A stretch of 5,799 nt of DNA. Origin: Planctomycetota bacterium. Lineage in GTDB: Bacteria > Planctomycetota > B129-G9. Location: the NCBI GenBank assembly GCA_003644325.1, contig QNCA01000109.1, positions 1 through 5,799 of the forward strand, written 5' to 3'. The position numbers were made by a program, and so were the translations under genes. Positions 1 to 5,522 of the stretch are shown piece after piece. The number at the start of each line of letters is the position of its first letter. Position 1 is the first letter of the stretch. The notes under the pieces were generated by a model. The model worked only from the letters and a program-made list of their open reading frames with translations, was not told where the DNA came from and searched no databases.

Positions 1-18
1 TGATGGTGGGTGCTTGAT

Positions 19-24
19 TATAAT
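19..24 (+). promoter_or_regulatory. candidate -10 box (TATAAT) ahead of the repeat cluster
   Basis: A perfect TATAAT lies in the only AT-rich part of the left edge. A -35 box at normal spacing would fall at or beyond the window start, so it cannot be checked. The surrounding ATTATAAT (17-24) is its own reverse complement, so a -10 could be read on either strand. If used on the + strand, it would give the ABC ATPase gene a leader of roughly 190 nt carrying all the left-hand palindromes. The call rests on one hexamer. Confidence 0.25.
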
Positions 25-46
25 CTGCTGTTTCACAACACCTTAC

Positions 47-115
47 GGTGACAGTCACCAATCTACGATCCGTTCCGACAAGGTCGGAACGGCTCCGTAA
101 TTGGTGACAGTCACC
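47..115. repeat. compound palindromic element 1 (box-hairpin-box)
   Basis: Two exact copies of the near-palindrome GGTGACAGTCACC (47-59 and 103-115) bracket a perfect 10-bp hairpin. Its arms are 70-79 (CCGTTCCGAC) and 83-92, with a 3-nt AAG loop. The left box is followed by AATCTAC, and the right box is preceded by GTAATT. The element at 941-1062 has the same layout and the same words, so the two appear to be copies of one family. The hairpin is not followed by a T-run, so it is not a typical intrinsic terminator. The architecture resembles REP/BIME or MITE-type non-coding repeats; which of these it is remains an inference. Confidence 0.75.
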
Positions 116-194
116 GAGGTTAGAAAAAGTCAGTCAACTTGAGCAATTAGTGACAGTCACCGAGGTTGGCAAAGGTCAGTCAACTTGAGTAAAA
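103..194. repeat. 46-bp tandem direct repeat, two copies
   Basis: Copy A (103-148) and copy B (149-194) match at 39 of 46 positions by direct alignment. Each starts with the palindromic box (exact in A; the first G is A in B), continues GAGGTT and an A-rich stretch, then ends with GTCAGTCAACTTGAG. The right box of compound element 1 is also the start of copy A, so the two repeat structures overlap. A diverged third copy lies at 2875-2918. Confidence 0.85.
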
Positions 195-196
195 GA

Positions 197-211
197 GCAG
201 CCGAAGGCTGC
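197..211. other. small hairpin just upstream of the ABC ATPase start
   Basis: GCAGCC and GGCTGC form a perfect 6-bp stem closed by a GAA loop. It ends 7 nt before the GTG start at 219 and could partly mask the ribosome binding region in mRNA. No function is shown, and a stem this short may be chance in GC-rich DNA. Confidence 0.35.
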
Positions 212-218
212 CGGGTGG

Positions 219-938
219 GTGGTGACTGAAATTATTGAAATATCCGATTTGAGATTCTCCTACGAGAATGGGCGCGAGGCGCTGAAAGGCCTGAACCTTC
301 GCGTGGAAGAGGGGGAGTCTCTGGCCATAGTAGGCCCCAACGGCGCGGGCAAGTCCACGCTGCTGCTGCACCTCAACGGGTTGTTGAACACGAACGGCGC
401 CGTGAAGGTATGCGGCATGCCTGTCGAGAAAAAGAATTTCAGGGAGATTCGGCGCAGGGTCGGGCTGGTCTTTCAGAGTCCCGACGACCAGTTGTTCTGC
501 ACAAGCGTTTTTGACGACGTGGCTTTCGGGCCGCTGAATCTCGGCCTGTCGCCTGAGGAGGCGAAGCGCCGCGTGGCCGAAAGCCTGGAGGCCGTCGGCA
601 TGGAAGGTTATGAAGGGCGCAACCCGTATCACTTGAGTTACGGTGAAAAGAAACTCGTCTCCATCGCCACTGTCCTCTCGATGAGGCCGGAGGTACTGGC
701 GTTCGACGAACCGTCCTCGGACCTCGACCCACGCGCCTGCCACGGGCTCGTCCAGACCATCAATTCGCTGAAGGCGACGAAATTGATAGTAACCCACGAC
801 CTGGAGTTCGCCCGCCTGACCACCACGCGCACCGCTATCCTGCACGAGGGGCGCATCGCCGCCGACGGTCCCACGGATGTGATACTTTCCGACCTCTCGT
901 TGCTTAAGGCCAAGGGCCTGGCCGCAAACTTTGACTGA
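219..938 (+). CDS. cbiO: CbiO/NikO-type ABC transporter ATP-binding protein (cobalt/nickel or other ECF uptake)
   Basis: This 239-residue cytoplasmic ATPase has every hallmark of an ABC nucleotide-binding domain: A-loop Tyr15 (FSYENG), Walker A GPNGAGKST (39-47), Q-loop Gln86, signature LSYGE (139-143), Walker B VLAFDE with catalytic Glu164, D-loop SSDLD (166-170) and H-loop His193. The stretches FQSPDDQLF, DVAFGPLNLGL and GRIAADGPT are typical of CbiO/NikO/EcfA proteins, which hydrolyse ATP to drive Co2+, Ni2+ or vitamin uptake with a CbiQ-type T component and a substrate-binding S component. Those partners are not in the window and would be expected upstream. Length is close to that of single-domain CbiO proteins. 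The third signature residue is Tyr where Gly is commoner. The start must be GTG 219 or the adjacent GTG 222: an in-frame stop lies at 186-188, and no other start codon lies between. No strong Shine-Dalgarno is visible, only a G-rich run. The exact substrate is unresolved. Confidence 0.93.
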   Translation: MVTEIIEISDLRFSYENGREALKGLNLRVEEGESLAIVGPNGAGKSTLLLHLNGLLNTNGAVKVCGMPVEKKNFREIRRRVGLVFQSPDDQLFCTSVFDDVAFGPLNLGLSPEEAKRRVAESLEAVGMEGYEGRNPYHLSYGEKKLVSIATVLSMRPEVLAFDEPSSDLDPRACHGLVQTINSLKATKLIVTHDLEFARLTTTRTAILHEGRIAADGPTDVILSDLSLLKAKGLAANFD

Positions 939-940
939 AA

Positions 941-1062
941 GTTGACAGTCACCATCTACAAGCCGGCCCCCCTGATAAATCAGGGGGTCTGCCCTCCGCC
1001 CGTTCCGGGTCCTCGCCCTGAGGACCCGTCAGGGTCCGAATGGGTAATTGGTGACAGTCACC
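941..1062. repeat. compound palindromic element 2 (box-two hairpins-box)
   Basis: The left box (941-953, GTTGACAGTCACC) has one change, and the right box (1050-1062) is exact. Between them lie hairpin 1 (arms 968-975 and 980-987, TAAA loop, 8 bp) and hairpin 2 (arms 1006-1014 and 1020-1028, GCCCT loop, 9 bp). As in element 1, the left box is followed by ATCTAC, the interior contains CCGTTCCG (1000-1007), and GTAATT precedes the right box. The element starts 3 nt after the ATPase stop codon. It is longer than element 1 because of the extra hairpin. It probably has a common origin with element 1. Confidence 0.75.
968..987 (+). terminator. possible transcription-end hairpin after the ABC ATPase gene
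   Basis: An 8-bp perfect stem, CCCCCTGA with TCAGGGGG, has a TAAA loop and begins 29 nt past the ATPase stop. The stem is strong, but the following bases (TCTGCCC) are not T-rich, so it does not fit the classic Rho-independent pattern. It may simply be part of the repeat element that contains it. Confidence 0.25.
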
Positions 1063-1152
1063 TTTCGCGGTTCTTTAACCGGTCAATCTTCAATAATGAA
1101 TGCGCAGGACTCAATAGAGGGCTTTTTGCGAAGCAGTCAAACACCGCCATGC

Positions 1153-1183
1153 TTGTCACGTATATCATACAAAGTGCAATACT
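1153..1183 (+). promoter_or_regulatory. weak candidate promoter for the PDZ protein gene
   Basis: TTGTCA (1153-1158) resembles a -35 box, and AATACT (1178-1183) is a poor -10 at 19 bp, longer than the preferred 17 bp. The region is locally AT-rich, lies beyond the repeat element and precedes a clear ribosome binding site, so a promoter is expected near here. These particular hexamers are uncertain. Confidence 0.2.
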
Positions 1184-1219
1184 GTTTCCATCAGAGGGGA
1201 TTCCCCGGGGCGACTTTTT

Positions 1220-1224
1220 AGGAG
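1220..1224 (+). promoter_or_regulatory. ribosome binding site AGGAG for the PDZ protein gene
   Basis: AGGAG ends 7 nt before ATG 1232, which is ideal spacing, and it follows a short T-run. It fixes the start of the secreted PDZ protein, whose first residues then form a good signal peptide. Confidence 0.8.
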
Positions 1225-1231
1225 AACGGTC

Positions 1232-2872
1232 ATGAAAGCAGTTACAGGCGGACTGGCGGCTTTGCTTCTTTTGTGGATGGCGGGTGTAGCCTATGCCCCC
1301 CCGCCAAATGGGGTACCGGGTCCTGCCCCCCAAACCCTGAAACCGATAAGACCCGCCGGCCCGAATGAAGGTCTCGCGAAGGTTGTTGAGGGGAATGTTA
1401 CCGTGCTGTATCCCGAGGGCTGGAAGGACGCAGCGGACAAGGTGGCCGCTAAGGTTTCCGGTATACTCAATGACACCCTCAAGAAGGTGGGCATGGAATA
1501 TACTGGGAGGTGTGAGATAACCTTGAGGCCGGTTGCACTGGACGGCCCCGTAGCGTCCATGCCTAAGTTCGGGGCGAATGAGGTTCGCTTCCCCTTAGCG
1601 GTGCCAAAGGAGGGCGTGGAGAAGTTCAACTTAGATATCTGGACTATCAAGCAAACCCTTTTCTCCGTTCTCCACAATGCCCTTAATCTGCAGCTGCTGG
1701 CATTGCAGCCTGGCGCCGAGGTGAGCAGCCCGCGCTGGTTCGTGCACGGACTGGGCGTATGGTTGTCCTCTGAAGCGGCCAAGAAACTCGTGGGCAAGAA
1801 CTGGCAGCGACTGGTGAACTTGCAGTTTTCCGACAAGGTGCTGGAGTATTATCGAGACAACTTACTGGGGTGGAACTCAAAAGCGCGCAGCAAAAACGAC
1901 GGGGTCTATGCCATAGGTTCCGCGCAGATATTCATTGAAATCGAAAAGAAGTTCGGTCCTGATGCAATCAAGAAGATTGGCGAGGGATACGCGAAGGCGG
2001 AGAAAGTTGACAGGGATTCGCTGGTCAAGATCATCGACGAAGCCATCGGCGAGGACTTCGTCGAATTCCTGAAGAACTACGAAAGCCCCAACAAGTACCC
2101 CATGCTCGGAATTATGACCGACCCGCAGTTTAATGAGGGAGGGGTGAAGGTCAAGGACGTCCAGGCGGATACCTCCGCGTCCGAGGCGGGCCTTCAGGCG
2201 GACGATGTCATCGTCAAGGCCGAGGGCAAGGATATCAAGAACCTCGCGGCGTTGAAGGCTGCAATCGACGCGGTCGGCGTCGGCGGCAAACTGCGCCTCG
2301 TCGTTGAGCGGGACGGCGAAGAAGTCGAACTGACCGCAGTGCTCAAGGAGCGCGTGTTCAAATTCCCCCCCCCTCCCAGCGGTTCGGCTTCGCCGGGCCG
2401 GGCTCCACAGCCTCAACCTCGGCCTCGGCCGGCGCCCAAGCCGAAGCGCGGCGCGACGGATGAAGAGCAGATGGCCGCGCTCAAGGCCGCGGGCTTCAGC
2501 GAAGCGCAGATAGAACTGATGTTCAAGTACTTCGAACTCCTCCCCGCCGGAGAGAAGGCGGAACTCGACGAGGAGACGGAAAAGCGCATCCACGCCTTTC
2601 TGGAGGAGGCCGGATTTACGCCGCTTCAGATAAGCGTGCTTTTGAGCATATTCAGATTGGACCTCGATGCCGTCCGGGCACTCCCGGCGGCGGAGGAAAG
2701 CAGCAAGCAACCGAACGATGAGGGCAAGAGCGCCGTGGACATGCTCGTTGAGCGCGGTCATAAAAGAAAAATGGCCGAGGCCGTGGTTCAGATGCTCAAA
2801 AAAAGAGGCAGGACGGAGGAAGAAATAAAGGAGATGATAAGAACGGGGAAACTACGGTTGGCTTTTCCATAA
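1232..2872 (+). CDS. secreted protein with degenerate peptidase-MA-like domain, PDZ domain and C-terminal helical repeats
   Basis: This is a 546-residue protein. Residues 1-22 form a signal peptide: Lys2, a hydrophobic core, then AGVAYA. Cleavage after Ala20 is likelier than after Ala22, because Pro23 would sit at +1. Residues about 50-283 resemble the peptidase-MA (gluzincin-like) fold: an N-terminal GNVTVLYP strand, a helix with HNALN (148-152) where HExxH is expected, then PRWFVHGLGVWLS (167-179) where active relatives have WFxEGLA, and a C-terminal AIGSAQIFIEIEKKFG segment. The catalytic Glu and two of the three zinc ligands are missing, so it is probably not an active metalloprotease and may bind partners instead. 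Residues about 291-374 are a PDZ domain. A Pro-rich linker (379-406) leads to charged helices with four LxxxG-type repeats. The promoter is uncertain. It is separated from the ATPase gene by a repeat element, so co-transcription is doubtful. The specific role is unknown. Confidence 0.88.
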   Translation: MKAVTGGLAALLLLWMAGVAYAPPPNGVPGPAPQTLKPIRPAGPNEGLAKVVEGNVTVLYPEGWKDAADKVAAKVSGILNDTLKKVGMEYTGRCEITLRPVALDGPVASMPKFGANEVRFPLAVPKEGVEKFNLDIWTIKQTLFSVLHNALNLQLLALQPGAEVSSPRWFVHGLGVWLSSEAAKKLVGKNWQRLVNLQFSDKVLEYYRDNLLGWNSKARSKNDGVYAIGSAQIFIEIEKKFGPDAIKKIGEGYAKAEKVDRDSLVKIIDEAIGEDFVEFLKNYESPNKYPMLGIMTDPQFNEGGVKVKDVQADTSASEAGLQADDVIVKAEGKDIKNLAALKAAIDAVGVGGKLRLVVERDGEEVELTAVLKERVFKFPPPPSGSASPGRAPQPQPRPRPAPKPKRGATDEEQMAALKAAGFSEAQIELMFKYFELLPAGEKAELDEETEKRIHAFLEEAGFTPLQISVLLSIFRLDLDAVRALPAAEESSKQPNDEGKSAVDMLVERGHKRKMAEAVVQMLKKRGRTEEEIKEMIRTGKLRLAFP

Positions 2873-2874
2873 AT

Positions 2875-2918
2875 AATGACAGTCACCGATGTCAGCAAAA
2901 ACCCGGCCAACTTGAGTG
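2875..2918. repeat. diverged third copy of the 46-bp repeat, between convergent genes
   Basis: The box AATGACAGTCACC (2875-2887) has two changes in its first two bases. It is followed by GATGTCAGCAAAAA and CCAACTTGAG (2907-2916), matching the order of the copies at 103 and 149 with about one extra base. It begins 2 nt after the stop codon of the PDZ protein gene and lies in the 67-bp gap before the end of the TMTC-like gene on the opposite strand. I see no typical intrinsic terminator in this gap for either gene. The repeat may be what separates the two convergent transcripts. Confidence 0.7.
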
Positions 2919-2939
2919 GTTTCTTTTGGTGGCGCCCCG

Positions 2940-5408
2940 TCAATTTTCAGGCGGCGCGCCGCCGTACCAGATTTCTTCATCGGCGAAGGAGTAAGTGCCG
3001 CCGAGGATGCGCCGGACCTCGGCGGGGGGCAGGCGATATCGCGGGTTCTTCACCGCCACCCGCCCGAGGTTGCGGGCGTCGTCATAATTCTTGTTGGCCA
3101 TCTGCATCATTATCAACGACTTTACCGCCCGTCGTATGAACTCCATGTTTACTTCCTTGCCGGGCGTGAAATCGTACCGCCCGTGCTTGGAGGGATGGTA
3201 CAGGTGTTCATTGGCGCTGTAGCCCAGCATGAAGTAGCACCGGCCGAGATTTTCCCAGGCGCGTTTGCGCAGAATGCCGGGCGTGGGCGGCATTATGATG
3301 GGACGCACAAGGGAAACGGCCGCCTCGTTGAGAAAGGCCCTTCGTTTCGGGTTATCCTGTGCCAGGCGCTCGGCGCGCATCAGCAGCAGTTCGGCCAACT
3401 CGATGTGCGCGATGGCGAACTGCGGCCGGGCCAGGACGGCGACGCGGTAGGCGCGGTGCGCTTCATCATACAATTTCTCGCGTTCGCTCTCTTCGGCGCT
3501 CTCGCCCGGGATGTCGGCTATCTTCAGGGCGGCGTGCGCCAGGGCCATGTTGATGTCCCACTTGCCCCCGATGACTATGTCGGACTCTTTCATGCCCCAC
3601 TCTATAAACGTCCTGCGCTCTCTCAACTGGCGCTTGACGTCCTCTCTTTCGCCTTCGGCGGCGGTCTGATACGCCTTGCGGTAAAAAGCCGCAGCATCGT
3701 CGAGCCGCCCCCCGTCGCGTGCCGTGTCGCCGAATTCCAGGTACACCCGGGCGAGCGTCGCGTATGCCTCTGAGTAGTCTCCGGCGAACGAAATCACGCC
3801 TTCAAGTACCCGGCGGCATTGTTGCAGGTTCCCCCGTCTGCCTTCGGCAAGGAGTTCCCTGGCGTAATTGTCGGCCGCGCGCACGCTGTTGGGACTGGCG
3901 CGATATGTCGCCCTCCAGAGCGTCAGGTTGCTTTCCCAGTCATAGTTGCGCATGGCGGTACGCACGCCGAACAGCACGGCGAGCGCCCCCAGCAGCGCGG
4001 CGGGCGCGGCGGTGCGCAGCGCCGCCTTCATACGGAACGCGGCAAACAGATGGAAGGCGCTCAGCGCAAGCAGCGCGCACCAGAAGGGCGTCGATGCGTA
4101 CAGAAGTCTCTCCGCGCCTATCGTGCCCGTGGTGACGAAGATGTTGCTGACCGGCGCGATGGTGATGAAGAACCACAGCGCCATGAACGTCACGAAGCGC
4201 CGCCTGCGCCGGGACCACACTGCCAGGGCCCCCATGGCGAGCAGGGCGGCCAGCGAGGCCAGGAAGCGCAAATCAAGGAGCGATTCGACGGCGGGGACCG
4301 CGTTGTACGAGTAATCCGCCGAGAGCGTCAGCGGAAAGGCGAGCCTCCACAGATACAGGCCGAGCATTACGATTGCGGTGGCCTGGCGCTGAAGGAAGGG
4401 CAGGTACGGCAGGGGGTTGTCGGTCAGTCCGGGCAACGCCGGCGGGATGTCCCTGAGCACCAGGTAGCGCGCGAAGAACCACCCGCCGATTACGACGAAG
4501 TAGAAAACGTAGCATGTGGTCGTACGTCGCAGGAGATAGCGCGCCAGTGATGCGACGGTGTGCCTGTCTCCGTCCTTCCGTCGCACCTTCGGCCAGTGGA
4601 AGAGCACGTCCAGCGCGATGACGAGGGCTATCATGGCGATTGCGTTTTCCTTGCACAGCAGCGCCAGCGCCATGCACACCGCCGCGAGCGCGTTGAGTGG
4701 AATGGCGCCGCGCCCGCCTTCCGCGCCGCGCATGTGCAGCAGAAGACCCGCGAGGACGAACGCCATCACCAGGAGGTCCGCCCTTCCGACGACGTTGGTC
4801 ACCGCCTCCGTCGTCACCGGGTGGGTGACGAACAGCAGCGCCGCACAGAGCCCCACCAGCCGGGAGCGCTCGCGTATGACCCCGCTTGTCGTCGAATGGA
4901 GGAGCATCGTGACGAAGTAGAACAGCAGCACTCCGCACGTCACGTGGATTACCAGGTTGACTATATGATAGCCCGTCGGGTCGCCGCCGCATCCGAGCCA
5001 GTGACAGTTGATGTAGTAGGTGTAGAGGGTCAGCGGGCGGTAGAGGTTCGACCACAGCGAGGGCGCCCAGTAGTGTTCCGTCCATATCTTCGATGCGTTT
5101 TGAGCGAACATGACGTGGGGATTTTGGGCGATGATCATTTGGTTGTCGAAGACGAATTCGCCCGTGAAGGAGTTTGAGTATGCAATCAGCGCGGCAGTCG
5201 CAATCAGCGCCGCACCGGCAAAGCGCCACACCGGTTTAACGCGCGGCATTCTGAAGAGAGGCTCGGCGGGCCGCCCTTGCGGCGGGCCTTTGCGCCGCAG
5301 GACCTCGTTGACCTCGGCCTTGCGCACGCCCAGGCGCGCCGCCATCTTTGCCGCGGACATCCGGCCACGATTGCGCTCGATGAACTTTATCTGCTTTCGC
5401 GTCGGCAT
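2940..5408 (-). CDS. TMTC-like GT-C glycosyltransferase (putative protein O-mannosyltransferase) with N-terminal HTH-like segment and C-terminal TPR-like repeats
   Basis: This is an 822-residue membrane protein with about eleven predicted transmembrane helices between residues 60 and 482. Family-like motifs appear in order: FVFDNQMII (85-93) in the first outer loop, YRPLT (123-127), GYHIVNLVIH (146-155), HPVTTEAV (196-203), GRADLL (208-213), CKENAI (252-257), LSADYSYNAVP (362-372) and ERLLYAS (433-439). This order matches TMTC/DUF1736-type GT-C enzymes, which transfer sugar from a lipid-linked donor to proteins on the outer face of the membrane. Residues about 490-822 are helical and TPR-like (for example 505-560 and 645-685), probably substrate-binding and extracytoplasmic. 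Residues 1-40 look like a helix-turn-helix and would be cytoplasmic. The usual DD pair in the first loop reads Asp88-Asn89. ATG 5408 is the only plausible start that keeps the HTH-like segment. Its nearest AGGAG is about 20 nt upstream, too far to be convincing. Donor and acceptor are unknown. Confidence 0.87.
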   Translation of the reverse strand: MPTRKQIKFIERNRGRMSAAKMAARLGVRKAEVNEVLRRKGPPQGRPAEPLFRMPRVKPVWRFAGAALIATAALIAYSNSFTGEFVFDNQMIIAQNPHVMFAQNASKIWTEHYWAPSLWSNLYRPLTLYTYYINCHWLGCGGDPTGYHIVNLVIHVTCGVLLFYFVTMLLHSTTSGVIRERSRLVGLCAALLFVTHPVTTEAVTNVVGRADLLVMAFVLAGLLLHMRGAEGGRGAIPLNALAAVCMALALLCKENAIAMIALVIALDVLFHWPKVRRKDGDRHTVASLARYLLRRTTTCYVFYFVVIGGWFFARYLVLRDIPPALPGLTDNPLPYLPFLQRQATAIVMLGLYLWRLAFPLTLSADYSYNAVPAVESLLDLRFLASLAALLAMGALAVWSRRRRRFVTFMALWFFITIAPVSNIFVTTGTIGAERLLYASTPFWCALLALSAFHLFAAFRMKAALRTAAPAALLGALAVLFGVRTAMRNYDWESNLTLWRATYRASPNSVRAADNYARELLAEGRRGNLQQCRRVLEGVISFAGDYSEAYATLARVYLEFGDTARDGGRLDDAAAFYRKAYQTAAEGEREDVKRQLRERRTFIEWGMKESDIVIGGKWDINMALAHAALKIADIPGESAEESEREKLYDEAHRAYRVAVLARPQFAIAHIELAELLLMRAERLAQDNPKRRAFLNEAAVSLVRPIIMPPTPGILRKRAWENLGRCYFMLGYSANEHLYHPSKHGRYDFTPGKEVNMEFIRRAVKSLIMMQMANKNYDDARNLGRVAVKNPRYRLPPAEVRRILGGTYSFADEEIWYGGAPPEN

Positions 5409-5522
5409 TCCGTTGTTGACCTGTCTCGCTCCTGGAACAGGGACTGAAACGGACTCGAACCCGGCACAAGGACTTGCACTTTCTCTCTCCGGTAAAATCT
5501 AAATCAAGTCCCGTTTATTCGC
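5409..5522. other. 114-bp spacer between the two minus-strand genes, with GGACT direct repeats
   Basis: Three similar decamers occur on the + strand: GGACTGAAAC (5441-5450), GGACTCGAAC (5451-5460) and GGACTTGCAC (5470-5479). The first two are directly adjacent and match at 8 of 10 positions. GGACTTG (5470-5476) is also the inverse of CAAGTCC (5505-5511), with a 28-nt spacer. The spacer would hold any promoter or operator for the TMTC-like gene, but I found no convincing -35/-10 pair and no intrinsic terminator for the ZIP gene. Confidence 0.4.

Noticed and set aside
47..194. Possible CRISPR array from regularly spaced boxes
   Set aside because: The spacing is irregular (56 then 46 bp), the sequence between boxes is itself repeated in the 46-bp units, and no cas gene is present.
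942..1235. 97-codon + strand frame from TTG 942 that overlaps the PDZ protein start as ATGA
   Set aside because: About 40% of it is made of the palindromic element, it starts with TTG inside a box, and it has no ribosome binding site and no recognisable domain. The ATGA overlap is probably accidental.
1877..2761. 294-codon - strand frame opposite the PDZ protein gene
   Set aside because: It is antisense to a gene with a signal peptide, a good ribosome binding site and recognisable domains. Its own translation is Arg/Leu-rich with no motif.
2876..3139. 87-codon + strand frame beginning inside the third repeat copy
   Set aside because: Its start comes from the box sequence, and most of it is antisense to the strongly supported TMTC-like gene.
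4812..4830. CGTCACC/GGTGACG hairpin resembling the intergenic box
   Set aside because: It lies inside the TMTC-like gene, where it encodes the conserved HPVTTEAV motif, and its arms and spacing differ from the box. Coding constraint explains it.
2916..5177. Several long + strand frames opposite the TMTC-like gene (for example 2916-3773, 3819-4550 and 4560-5177)
   Set aside because: They are shadow frames of GC-rich coding DNA: low-complexity, Arg/His/Gln-rich translations with no domains, while the - strand frame carries conserved motifs along its length.
5443..5517. Possible tRNA on the - strand, from the GTTCGAGTCC T-loop-like word and GGGACT/AGTCCC ends
   Set aside because: No D-arm or anticodon arm can be drawn, the T-stem does not pair around the loop, and CCA is not at the expected place.
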